Shown: positions 42,920-51,277 of the stretch, piece by piece | Layout of the letters: the number at the start of each line of letters is the position of its first letter | How positions within the stretch are numbered: the first letter of the stretch is position 1 | Assembly: GCA_934424575.1 (NCBI GenBank) | Contig: CAKRXU010000013.1 | Span: forward strand, 1 to 64,000 | Origin: an uncultured Blautia sp. | Lineage (GTDB): Bacteria; Bacillota; Clostridia; Lachnospirales; Lachnospiraceae | Reading direction: 5' to 3' | Length of the DNA stretch: 64,000 nt | Made by a program: the position numbers and the translations under genes | Notes under the pieces: model-generated | What the model saw: only the letters and a program-made list of their open reading frames with translations | What the model was told of the DNA's origin: nothing | The model's database searches: none

Positions 42920-44224
42920 ATGAAGAAAAAAGTAGTAGCAGCAATGTTAGTGACATGTATGGCAGTATCTCTGACTGCCTGTGGAAGCAAGGATGCATCA
43001 AAAACAGAAACAGCCAAAACAGAAGATACTTCGGATAAAACAGAGGCAGCCAAAGCAGATTCCAAAGAGGATGACTCCAAGAAAGACGAAGTCAGAATTG
43101 TTTCTGTAAAGGATGTTTCTGACTATGTTACGATTGGAGACTACAAAGGTTTTACTTTGGATCGTTATACGCAGGCAGTAACAGATGATGATGTAACGGC
43201 GGAGATCGACTATGAGCTGCAGGATAAGGGGACCGAGGTAACAGATGGTACGGTTGAGAATGGAGATACCGTAACGATCAATTATACAGGTACTGTAGAT
43301 GGAAAGGAATTTGACGGAGGTTCCGAACAGGACTATGATCTGGTTGTCGGCGAGGGCAGCATGGGGATTGATGGTTTTGAAGAAGGACTGATCGGTATGA
43401 AAAAAGGTGAGACCAAAGAACTGGATCTTACTTTACCGGAAGGATACAGCGAAGATGATTCCCTTTCTGGCAAAGAAGTTGTCTTTAAGGTAACTCTTCA
43501 GAAATTTACAAGAGCCTCTGAGCTGACAGATGACTGGGTTGCAGCCAACACAGATTATAAGACGGTAGATGAATACAAAAAATCCGTAAGAGAAAATCTG
43601 GAAAAACAGGCAAATATGACGGCAGATAATGAACTGTATGCTACCGCGTGGGCAGAAGTGATAGATTCGTCAGAAATTAAGAAATATCCGGAAGAAGATG
43701 TAAAGACAGCTGAGGAAAGCTACAGAGCACTCAATGAACAGACTGCAAAGGATAATGGAATGGAACTGAGTGATCTTCTGGAAGCATGGAATCTGACAGA
43801 GGAAGAATTTGATGAAGAATGCAGGAATTATGCAGAATCAAAAGTTGAGCAGAATCTGATCGTGCAGGGAATCATGGACGCAGAAGGACTGAGTCTTAAT
43901 GATAAAGAAACAGAAGAACTGAAAAATAATCTGATACTGGATTATGGTGTAGAGAATGTGGATGAACTTGTTGAACTGTATGGAGAAGATGAGGTAAATG
44001 AATCTCTGGCACTTCTTCGTGTAGAAAAATTTATTGTAGAGCAGTCAACAGTAAATGAAAAAACAGGAAGCCCGGAAGACTCCATTGAAAATGAAGATGC
44101 GTACATGGGTGCAGAAGATACAGGATCTGATCTGACAGAATATGATGAAAGTGACGGAGATCAGGGCGATACGGAAGAAGATATGTCAGAAGAAGAAATA
44201 GAGGATGATACAGTAGAGGAGTGA
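42920..44224 (+). CDS. Trigger factor-like lipoprotein with FKBP domain
   Basis: A 434-residue lipoprotein (lipobox SLTAC at Cys21). After a Lys/Glu/Asp-rich linker comes an FKBP peptidyl-prolyl isomerase domain (GDTVTINYTGTVDGKEFDGG ... GMKKGETKELDLTLPEGY), then a helical region similar to the trigger factor C-terminal chaperone domain (SVRENLEKQANMTADNELYATAWAEVI ... YPEEDV). The ribosome-binding N-domain is absent and replaced by the lipid anchor. It ends in a very acidic tail. It probably helps fold exported proteins at the outer face of the membrane; clients may be the adjacent enzymes. Often annotated tig, which would be misleading. Confidence 0.85.
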   Translation: MKKKVVAAMLVTCMAVSLTACGSKDASKTETAKTEDTSDKTEAAKADSKEDDSKKDEVRIVSVKDVSDYVTIGDYKGFTLDRYTQAVTDDDVTAEIDYELQDKGTEVTDGTVENGDTVTINYTGTVDGKEFDGGSEQDYDLVVGEGSMGIDGFEEGLIGMKKGETKELDLTLPEGYSEDDSLSGKEVVFKVTLQKFTRASELTDDWVAANTDYKTVDEYKKSVRENLEKQANMTADNELYATAWAEVIDSSEIKKYPEEDVKTAEESYRALNEQTAKDNGMELSDLLEAWNLTEEEFDEECRNYAESKVEQNLIVQGIMDAEGLSLNDKETEELKNNLILDYGVENVDELVELYGEDEVNESLALLRVEKFIVEQSTVNEKTGSPEDSIENEDAYMGAEDTGSDLTEYDESDGDQGDTEEDMSEEEIEDDTVEE

Positions 44225-44323
44225 TCTTCTACTGTAAATGACATGGATACGCTCAGTTGGTCAAAAACCTGATCTATTCTGCCTGTAATAATTTTTTTTA
44301 AAATAATAATTTGGGAAAGACAA

Positions 44324-44352
44324 TTGTATTTCCTTAGCAAATGCGTTATGAT
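44324..44352 (+). promoter_or_regulatory. Promoter of the NodB deacetylase gene
   Basis: TTGTAT (44324-44329), 17-base spacer, TATGAT (44347-44352). Confidence 0.55.
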
Positions 44353-44422
44353 AATATAACGAATGTGTTACTGATAATAAAAGCGCAGTAACAGCATACA
44401 TAAAGTACAGCAGGTGGAAATA

Positions 44423-45889
44423 ATGGACAAAAAAGTATTGCGCGAACGAGTGCGCAAAAAGCAACAGCAGCTAAGACGACGCAAGATGATGAAAACAGGA
44501 GCCTGTATCATTGCTGTGATTCTTGTGGTTGTTTTTGTTATACGGGGAATTCTGATTCCCGTTGTCAACAGGATCAGTGGCAGAAATATCGAAAAACCTG
44601 CGCAGGTTCAGGCAGAGACTGATCAGACAACAGCCGATACAGGGGACGGGACAAGCTCGGAAGACACAACGACATCTTCATTGAATACAGCGGTAAGATA
44701 TCCGCTTAAGAATGATCTGGCAAAAGCATCACAGATGTCTATCGGATGGAATGAAAATGAAAATGGTAAGTGGTATCAGAATGCAGACGGTACCTATTAT
44801 GCCGGCGGTATGCAGGAAATAGACGGCTCCACTTATTATTTTGATGATAATGGATACATCAAGACAGGCTGGGTAAGCGTTGGATTTGATGATTATTACT
44901 TCAATGATGATGGTACATATGATCCAAATACACATAAACCACGGATCGCACTTACTTTTGATGATGGACCTGGAGAGTATACAGATGAACTTCTGGACTG
45001 TCTGGAAGCGAACAATGCACATGCAACATTCTTCATGGTAGGACAGAATGTAGGTTCCTGGGAATCAACCGTGCAGAGGATGGTCGATCTTGGATGTGAG
45101 ATCGGTAACCATACCTGGGATCATCCAAGTCAGACTTTAACAAATATGTCGATTGATGATGTTGTCACAGAATTCCAGAAGACAGACGATGCACTTGTAC
45201 AGGCCTGCGGACAGGCAGCAACGGTAGCCAGGGCACCTTATGGAGCAGCCAATCAGGATATCTATGATGCAGTACAGAAGCCGTTCTTCATGTGGTCTCT
45301 TGATACAGAAGACTGGAAGCTGATGGATGCAACAGCAGATTATGATGCCGTTATGAATGGCGATCTGACAGATGGTACAATCGTACTGATGCATGATATT
45401 CATGAACCTTCTGTTCAGGCAGCATTGAAACTGATACCAGATCTGGTTGCACAGGGATACAAATTGATGACAGTCAGTGAACTGGCAGCAGCCAAGAATG
45501 TAACACTACAGAATACGACATATTCACAGTTCTGGGACAGCCAGCTTCAGGCAGGAACGATTCCGGGATATAACGGAAATTCAGCATCTACAGATGGAAG
45601 CGATGTTTCAGATGGCTCTGACAGTTCTTCAGACGGCACTTCCACAGACAGCACGGATGTCAGTGATGGAACCTCTTCAGATGGAAGTTCTTCAGACGGC
45701 AGCAGTGACAGCAGTTTAGGAGATGGTGATTCCAGTGGGGATGATTCTTCGGAGGATGAAAGTAGTTCTGGGGATGACAGTTCTGGATATGATGCCTCAG
45801 AAGAAAGTGGAGATTCCGGGTACGATGATTCCGGAGATTATTACAATGAGGATTCAGACGGTGACGAATCGTATGATACATCATACTAA
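44423..45889 (+). CDS. NodB polysaccharide deacetylase with wall-binding repeats
   Basis: A 488-residue type II membrane protein: basic start, one span (about 26-45), then two choline-binding-type repeats (KWYQNADGTYYAGGMQEIDG; STYYFDDNGYIKTGWVSVG), a full NodB domain with TFDDGP, the metal His pair in GNHTWDHPS, ARAPYGA and LMHDIHE, and a long Ser/Asp/Gly-rich tail (about 390-488). CE4 enzymes remove acetyl groups from peptidoglycan or other N-acetylated glycans; all catalytic motifs are present. The tail may cross the wall or be disordered. ATG 44423 follows CAGGTGG; GTG 44414 is unlikely. Confidence 0.9.
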   Translation: MDKKVLRERVRKKQQQLRRRKMMKTGACIIAVILVVVFVIRGILIPVVNRISGRNIEKPAQVQAETDQTTADTGDGTSSEDTTTSSLNTAVRYPLKNDLAKASQMSIGWNENENGKWYQNADGTYYAGGMQEIDGSTYYFDDNGYIKTGWVSVGFDDYYFNDDGTYDPNTHKPRIALTFDDGPGEYTDELLDCLEANNAHATFFMVGQNVGSWESTVQRMVDLGCEIGNHTWDHPSQTLTNMSIDDVVTEFQKTDDALVQACGQAATVARAPYGAANQDIYDAVQKPFFMWSLDTEDWKLMDATADYDAVMNGDLTDGTIVLMHDIHEPSVQAALKLIPDLVAQGYKLMTVSELAAAKNVTLQNTTYSQFWDSQLQAGTIPGYNGNSASTDGSDVSDGSDSSSDGTSTDSTDVSDGTSSDGSSSDGSSDSSLGDGDSSGDDSSEDESSSGDDSSGYDASEESGDSGYDDSGDYYNEDSDGDESYDTSY

Positions 45890-45903
45890 ATAAAAGATAC
45901 GAA

Positions 45904-45944
45904 TGAGGACAGAATAAACAAAACAGTTCTGTCCTCATTTTTTT
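45904..45944 (+). terminator. Terminator after NodB gene
   Basis: TGAGGACAGA pairs perfectly with TCTGTCCTCA, followed by a T7 run. Confidence 0.9.
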
Positions 45945-45977
45945 GTATGGAGATTGACAAACACGTAGTACTTTTAA

Positions 45978-46006
45978 TTGACGTAAACAGTCTGAATTGG
46001 TATAAT
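45978..46006 (+). promoter_or_regulatory. Promoter of glgB
   Basis: TTGACG (45978-45983), 17-base spacer, TATAAT (46001-46006), giving a leader of roughly 110 bases with no recognised riboswitch. Confidence 0.8.
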
Positions 46007-46125
46007 ATGTCTATAAATCGGCTGAGATAAGATGCATAAAATGTGCAGATTACCGATAATAATATTCTGCACAGGAAGAGAACGCAGTCGGAATTGTAAA
46101 TTTGATTTAAGGGAGGAATTTCTGG

Positions 46126-48012
46126 ATGGGAGAGAAAATGCAGTTTACAGAACTGGACCAGTATCTGTTCGGGCAGGGAACTCATTATGACATCTATAAG
46201 AAATTAGGAGCTCATCCTACCACACAACGACGCAAGAAAGGTGTCTATTTTGCAGTCTGGGCACCGAATGCCAGATATGTTTCTGTAATTGGTGATTTTA
46301 ATAACTGGGATAATCAGGCAAATCCTATGAACAGAGTCGGCGATATCGGAGTGTACGAGATCTTTGTTCCTGAAGCAAAGGCTGGAGATCTGTACAAATT
46401 CTTTATTGTCGGATACCATGGTGAAGAACTTTATAAGGCAGACCCATACGCAAATGAAGCAGAACTCAGACCGGGAACTGCATCAAGGATTACAGACATT
46501 ACGGATTACAAATGGAAAGATACCACTTGGATGAAGAAGCGTCCGGAATTCGACGAGAAACGTGAACCGATGGCAATCTATGAAGTACATCCGGGTTCCT
46601 GGAAGAAACATCCGGCAGAGAATGAGGATGATCCGGGATTTTATAATTACCGTGAATTCGCACATGAACTGGCAGCCTATGTCAAAGAAATGGGCTATAC
46701 TCATGTAGAACTTATGGGAATCGCAGAGCATCCATTTGACGGCTCCTGGGGATACCAGGTAACAGGATATTATGCGCCGACTTCCAGGTATGGTACAGCA
46801 CAGGATTTCAAATATATGGTGGATTACCTGCACAGAAACAAGATCGGTGTTATCCTCGACTGGGTTCCGGCTCATTTTCCGAAGGATGCACATGGACTTG
46901 TTAATTTTGATGGAACTGCTGTCTATGAACATGAGGATCCGAGACAGGGTGAGCATCCTGATTGGGGAACCAAGATCTACAATTATGGACGCCCGGAAGT
47001 CAAGAACTTCCTGATCGCCAACGCTCTGTACTGGATCGAGGAGTGCCATGTAGATGGTCTTCGTGTAGATGCAGTTGCGTCTATGCTCTATCTGGATTAT
47101 GGTAAAAAAGATGGCGAGTGGGTTGCCAATAAATACGGCGATAACAAAAACCTTGAAGCAATAGAGTTCTTCAAACATCTGAATACAGTTGTACTTGGAA
47201 GAAACCACGGTACGGTTATGATCGCAGAGGAATCTACCGCATGGCCGCAGGTTACCGGTAAGGCAGAGGATAATGGACTTGGCTTTTCTCTGAAATGGAA
47301 CATGGGCTGGATGAATGATTTCCTGGAATACATGAAACTGGATCCATATTTCCGTAAGGGCGATCATAATAAGATGACTTTCTCCATGACATATGCGTAC
47401 AGTGAGAGATATGTACTTGTCATTTCACATGATGAAGTTGTACATCTTAAATGTTCCATGCTGAGCAAGATGCCGGGATATCCGGACGACAAATTCAAGA
47501 ACCTTAAGGCTGCATATGCGTTTATGATCTTCCATCCGGGTAAGAAACTTCTGTTTATGGGACAGGATTTCGGACAGCTTCGCGAGTGGAGTGAGGAGAG
47601 AGAACTTGACTGGTATCTTCTTGAAGAGGACAACCACAAGGATCTGCAGAACTTTGTCAAGACACTGTTCCATATGTATAAGAAATATCCTGCACTGTAT
47701 GCAGGTGACAATGATCCGGAAGGATTTGAGTGGATCAATGCAGACGATGCAGACAGAAGCATTTTCAGTCTGGTTCGTAAATCACCGACTAAGAGAAATA
47801 ACCTCCTGTTCGTAGTAAACTATACACCGGTAGAACGTCTGGATTATCGTGTTGGCGTTCCAAAGAAAAAACAGTACAAACTTATCATGGATGAGCATGG
47901 ACTTCTGGACAAACCGAAGGTGTTCAAGGCAGAAGCGCAGGAATGTGACCACAGAGAATTTTCTTTTGCATACCCGCTTCCAGCATATGGAGTTGCTGTT
48001 TTTACATACTAA
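46126..48012 (+). CDS. glgB: 1,4-alpha-glucan branching enzyme
   Basis: A 628-residue GH13 enzyme that adds alpha-1,6 branches to glycogen. The N-terminal CBM48 includes VYFAVWAPNARYVSVIGDFNNWD; the catalytic barrel has DWVPAHFPKDA, nucleophile D315 (DGLRVDAVASM), acid/base E368 (VMIAEEST) and VISHDEVVH. A C-terminal beta domain follows. Length fits the shorter (single N-domain) branching enzymes. GGGAGGAAT precedes ATG 46126. Confidence 0.95.
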   Translation: MGEKMQFTELDQYLFGQGTHYDIYKKLGAHPTTQRRKKGVYFAVWAPNARYVSVIGDFNNWDNQANPMNRVGDIGVYEIFVPEAKAGDLYKFFIVGYHGEELYKADPYANEAELRPGTASRITDITDYKWKDTTWMKKRPEFDEKREPMAIYEVHPGSWKKHPAENEDDPGFYNYREFAHELAAYVKEMGYTHVELMGIAEHPFDGSWGYQVTGYYAPTSRYGTAQDFKYMVDYLHRNKIGVILDWVPAHFPKDAHGLVNFDGTAVYEHEDPRQGEHPDWGTKIYNYGRPEVKNFLIANALYWIEECHVDGLRVDAVASMLYLDYGKKDGEWVANKYGDNKNLEAIEFFKHLNTVVLGRNHGTVMIAEESTAWPQVTGKAEDNGLGFSLKWNMGWMNDFLEYMKLDPYFRKGDHNKMTFSMTYAYSERYVLVISHDEVVHLKCSMLSKMPGYPDDKFKNLKAAYAFMIFHPGKKLLFMGQDFGQLREWSEERELDWYLLEEDNHKDLQNFVKTLFHMYKKYPALYAGDNDPEGFEWINADDADRSIFSLVRKSPTKRNNLLFVVNYTPVERLDYRVGVPKKKQYKLIMDEHGLLDKPKVFKAEAQECDHREFSFAYPLPAYGVAVFTY

Positions 48013-48030
48013 ATTTTGTTGTAAAAGGTC

Positions 48031-48059
48031 TTGCAATTTCAGGAAATATGGTTTATACT
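48031..48059 (+). promoter_or_regulatory. Promoter upstream of the 77-aa protein and CobW genes
   Basis: TTGCAA (48031-48036), 17-base spacer, TATACT (48054-48059). Confidence 0.65.
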
Positions 48060-48117
48060 GAGCGCGAATTGCAAAGTAAATAAGAATTGATAATAAGATC
48101 TCGAAAGGAGAACTAAG

Positions 48118-48351
48118 ATGAAAGTATCCAATATCAAAGACGTTGAGAAATTTTTCGAAGTAGTAGATAGCTGCACAGGCAGAGTAGAACTTGTAACAGG
48201 TGAGGGAGACAGACTGAACCTCAAATCCAAATTATCCCAGTATGTATCTCTGGCAAACATCTTCTCAGGTGGAGAGATTCCGGAACTTGAGATCGTTGCT
48301 TACGAGAAAGAAGACATTGACAAACTTCTGAGCTTCATGATCAACGGCTGA
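48118..48351 (+). CDS. Small conserved-type hypothetical protein (77 aa)
   Basis: A 77-residue acidic protein without Cys-pairs or membrane spans; the fold looks alpha/beta (VEKFFEVVDSCTGRVELVTGEGD, LNLKSKLSQYVSLANIFSGGEIPELEIVAYEKEDIDKLLSFM). Short proteins of this type have been seen in Clostridia with an unconvincing 'poly(A) polymerase' label; I do not assign a function. GAAAGGAG supports ATG 48118. It is the first gene after a good promoter and precedes the metal GTPase genes. Confidence 0.65.
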   Translation: MKVSNIKDVEKFFEVVDSCTGRVELVTGEGDRLNLKSKLSQYVSLANIFSGGEIPELEIVAYEKEDIDKLLSFMING

Positions 48352-48365
48352 TCAAACGATAAATG

Positions 48366-48470
48366 CAGTGGGGGCGTGACTGGTTCATGTCCCCATTACC
48401 ATATTAAAAGGTAAATTTAACCAGGGGGTGCATGCACTTCCTGGTCAAGCTACGTTATGAGTTAGCTTAA
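48366..48470 (+). ncRNA. Candidate structured leader of the CobW operon
   Basis: Three consecutive stem-loops: TGGGG/CCCCA (48369-48395), ACCAGG/CCTGGT (48420-48425 with 48440-48445) enclosing a GTGCATGCAC palindrome, and AAGCTA/TAGCTT (48447-48452 with 48463-48468). None ends with a T run, so simple terminators are unlikely. They fill the gap between the 77-aa gene and cobW. I could not match them to a known riboswitch; they may be an RNA element or a protein-binding palindrome. Confidence 0.4.
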
Positions 48471-48506
48471 TAAAACAATCGAAATAAGAAAGGACATGAA
48501 TATATC

Positions 48507-49709
48507 ATGGAAAGAACAAAAATTGATATTATCTCCGGTTTCCTTGGAGCCGGTAAAACAACACTGATCAAAAAACTTCTCAAAGATGCTTTCAAAGGTG
48601 AGCAGGTTGTACTGATCGAGAATGAATTTGGTGAAATCGGTATTGACGGTGGATTCCTCAAAGAAGCAGGAATCGAGATCCGTGAGATGAATTCTGGATG
48701 TATCTGTTGCTCACTGGTTGGTGATTTTGGAGCATCCCTTAAGGAAGTTATCAGCAAATATCATCCGGACAGAATCCTGATCGAGCCATCAGGTGTCGGC
48801 AAACTGTCAGATGTTATCAAAGCAGTTCAGGGTGTTGCAGAAGAGACAGGACTGGTTCTTAACAGCTACACAACTGTTGTAGATGCAAAGAAATGCAAAA
48901 TGTATATGAGAAACTTCGGTGAATTCTTTAACAATCAGGTTGAATATGCAGGTGCGATCATCATGAGCCGTACCGATATCGTAGATGAAGCAAAAGCACA
49001 GGCTGCAATGGAACTTCTTCGTGAGATCAACCCGAAGGCTGCAATCATCACCACACCGATCGAAAAACTGGAAGGTGCAAAGATCCTGGAAGTTATGGAA
49101 CATCCGGTATCTCTGGAGCAGGAAATGATGGAAGAAGAAGTTTGCCCGGAATGCGGACATGTTCACGAGCATGGACATCATCATCATGACCATGACCACG
49201 AAGAGCATGAACATCATCATGATCATGAGGAACATGAGCACCATCATCACGACCATGACCATGAAGAATGTGGCTGCGGACATGACCACGATCACGAGGA
49301 GCATGAGCATCATCATCACGACCACGATCATGACGAGTGTGGCTGTGGACATGACCATGACCACGAGCATCATCACGATCACGACCATGATAAATGTGGC
49401 TGCGGACATGACCATCATCACCATCATCATGCAGACGAAGTCTTCACAAGCTGGGGTCGTGAGACAATTAAGAAATATACAAGAGAAAATCTTGAAAAGA
49501 TCCTTGAGACACTGTCTGAGACAGAAGAATATGGAATCATCCTTCGTGCGAAAGGAATGCTTCCGGCAGAAGACGGAACATGGATCTACTTTGACATGGT
49601 TCCGGAAGAAACAGAGATCCGCAGCGGGGCACCGGAATATACAGGACGTCTCTGCGTAATCGGTTCCAAACTCAACGAGGATAAACTGGCTGAGCTTTTT
49701 GGCCTGTAA
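48507..49709 (+). CDS. CobW/G3E GTPase metallochaperone with His-rich insert
   Basis: A 400-residue G3E-family GTPase. Walker A GFLGAGKTT (11-19), the metal-binding CxCC (C65-I-C-C68), IEPSGVGKL (Walker B region) and SRTD in place of NKxD are present; the CobW C-terminal domain follows residue ~310. Between lies a striking metal-binding segment (about 213-308) with CPEC, dozens of His/Asp and three ECGCGHD-like modules. Such proteins store or hand over Zn, Co or Ni using GTP. The His run suggests zinc or nickel/cobalt buffering; which metal cannot be told. It is followed 21 bases later by a second CobW-like gene. Confidence 0.9.
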   Translation: MERTKIDIISGFLGAGKTTLIKKLLKDAFKGEQVVLIENEFGEIGIDGGFLKEAGIEIREMNSGCICCSLVGDFGASLKEVISKYHPDRILIEPSGVGKLSDVIKAVQGVAEETGLVLNSYTTVVDAKKCKMYMRNFGEFFNNQVEYAGAIIMSRTDIVDEAKAQAAMELLREINPKAAIITTPIEKLEGAKILEVMEHPVSLEQEMMEEEVCPECGHVHEHGHHHHDHDHEEHEHHHDHEEHEHHHHDHDHEECGCGHDHDHEEHEHHHHDHDHDECGCGHDHDHEHHHDHDHDKCGCGHDHHHHHHADEVFTSWGRETIKKYTRENLEKILETLSETEEYGIILRAKGMLPAEDGTWIYFDMVPEETEIRSGAPEYTGRLCVIGSKLNEDKLAELFGL

Positions 49710-49730
49710 TAACGGAGGATCATACAGACT

Positions 49731-50684
49731 ATGGAAGAAATCAAAGTGCCGATTTATTTAATGACAGGTTTTCTTGAAAGTGGAAAGACTTCTTTCCTGA
49801 GCTTTACTCTTCAGCAGGATTATTTTCACATCGATGGAAAGACCCTTCTGATCCTTTGCGAAGAGGGAGAAGAAGAATACGATGAGGCTGCACTGAAAAA
49901 AAATAATACAGTTGTAGAGATCATCGAAAGTGAAGAAGAATTCACTACTGAGAGACTGGTAGCAATGAGTATCCTTCATCAGCCTGAGCGTGTTATCATC
50001 GAATATAATGGAATGTGGCTGGTAAGCAATTTCGAAAAAATGCAGCTTCCAGAAGGATGGGGCGTAGAACAGCAGATCACCTGCGTAGATGCCAGCACTT
50101 TCCAGATGTATATGGCAAACATGAAATCCATTTTTATGGACATGATAAAAAATACCGATATGGTTATCTTCAATCGCTGCAAAGAAGACGATCCGCTGCC
50201 GACTTACCGTCGTGGGATCAAGGTTGCAAACCAGAGAGCAGAAGTCATCTTTGAGGATGAAGAAGGCGAGATGGGAGATATTTTCCAGGATGAGATGCCA
50301 TTTGATATGGATGCACCGGTCATTGATATCCTGCCGGAAGATTATGGTATCTGGTTTGTAGATGCAATGGACCATCCGGAAAATTATGAAGGAAAAACCG
50401 TCAAATTCAAAGCAAGAGTCATGAAACCGCGCGGAATGGGAAGCAAATTCTTTGTTCCGGGACGTACTGCAATGACCTGCTGTGCAGATGACACAACATT
50501 CCTTGGCTACGTATGCAAGAGTGCTTATGCACCGAAACTGGCTCCAGGATCATGGGTAGAAGTCACTGCAAAAGTTGCTATAGAGAAGAGAAACGAGTAC
50601 CAGGGAGAAGAAGGTGTCGTTCTCTACGCAGATCATGTAGAAATCTGCGAGCCACTGGCAGATGAAATGGTTTACTTTAATTAA
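49731..50684 (+). CDS. CobW-like GTPase fused to a YcgQ/DUF1980-like domain
   Basis: A 317-residue protein. The N-terminal ~210 residues are G3E-like: Walker A GFLESGKTS (13-21) is kept, but the CxCC metal motif is missing and EPSG is replaced by IEYNGMW; FNRCKEDD stands at the NKxD place. The C-terminal ~100 residues (YEGKTVKFKARVMKPRG, FFVPGRTAMTCCADD, LAPGSWVEVTAKV, ADHVEICEPLADEMVYF) match my knowledge of the DUF1980/TIGR03943 domain found in YcgQ, the partner of permease YcgR, which is linked to zinc-responsive CobW genes. No permease is encoded beside it. Its role with the His-rich CobW is inferred. Confidence 0.75.
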   Translation: MEEIKVPIYLMTGFLESGKTSFLSFTLQQDYFHIDGKTLLILCEEGEEEYDEAALKKNNTVVEIIESEEEFTTERLVAMSILHQPERVIIEYNGMWLVSNFEKMQLPEGWGVEQQITCVDASTFQMYMANMKSIFMDMIKNTDMVIFNRCKEDDPLPTYRRGIKVANQRAEVIFEDEEGEMGDIFQDEMPFDMDAPVIDILPEDYGIWFVDAMDHPENYEGKTVKFKARVMKPRGMGSKFFVPGRTAMTCCADDTTFLGYVCKSAYAPKLAPGSWVEVTAKVAIEKRNEYQGEEGVVLYADHVEICEPLADEMVYFN

Positions 50685-50698
50685 GCGAGGAAATTTGA

Positions 50699-51277
50699 AT
50701 GTACTTGATCGTAGGTTTGGGAAATCCCGGAAGGCAGTATGAAGCGACACGCCACAACATGGGATTTGATGTGATTGACAAACTGGTAGAAGAATACCAG
50801 ATCCCACAGGGCGGTGTGAAGTTTAATGCCATGTACGGCAAGGGGATCATCGGAGGGCAGCCTGCTCTCCTGATGAAACCTCTGTCCTATATGAATCTCA
50901 GCGGAGGTCCGGTCCGGGAGATGGCAAACTACTTCAAAATTGACCCGGAAACAGAGATGATCGTGATCTATGATGACATCGATCTGGATCCGGGCCAGCT
51001 TCGTATCCGCAAGAAGGGAAGTGCCGGAGGGCACAATGGAATCAAAAATATCATTCAGGAGCTCGGTACACAGAAATTTGTGCGTATCAAAGTCGGTGTA
51101 GGTGCCAAGCCGCAGGGCTGGGATCTTGCGGATTATGTTCTTGGAAGATTTGGAAGTGAAGACCGCAAACTCGTTGATGAGGCGCAGGACCGTGCATGCA
51201 AGGCAGTGGAGCTGATCCTGTCCGATGGTCCGGATGCTGCCATGAATGAATTCAACAAGAAACCGGGGGTTGTATGA
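50699..51277 (+). CDS. pth: Peptidyl-tRNA hydrolase
   Basis: A 192-residue enzyme that frees tRNA from prematurely released peptidyl-tRNA. The start YLIVGLGNPGRQYEATRHNMGF gives catalytic His19 with N9, followed by KPLSYMNLSGGPV, YDDIDLDPGQLRIRKKGSAGGHNGIKNI, all Pth signatures including the base D. Its stop overlaps the mfd start by 4 bases (ATGA), a common clostridial arrangement. The preceding CobW-like stop lies 14 bases upstream, so the metal genes may be co-transcribed with pth-mfd. Confidence 0.95.
   Translation: MYLIVGLGNPGRQYEATRHNMGFDVIDKLVEEYQIPQGGVKFNAMYGKGIIGGQPALLMKPLSYMNLSGGPVREMANYFKIDPETEMIVIYDDIDLDPGQLRIRKKGSAGGHNGIKNIIQELGTQKFVRIKVGVGAKPQGWDLADYVLGRFGSEDRKLVDEAQDRACKAVELILSDGPDAAMNEFNKKPGVV

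Noticed and set aside
48366..48470. Known NiCo (czcD) riboswitch
   Set aside because: I could not match the conserved four-way junction bases by eye, so only a generic structured leader is reported.
48807..49430. Minus-strand open frame rich in Met and Val
   Set aside because: It is the reverse reading of the His/Asp codon run of the CobW gene and has no ribosome site or domain.
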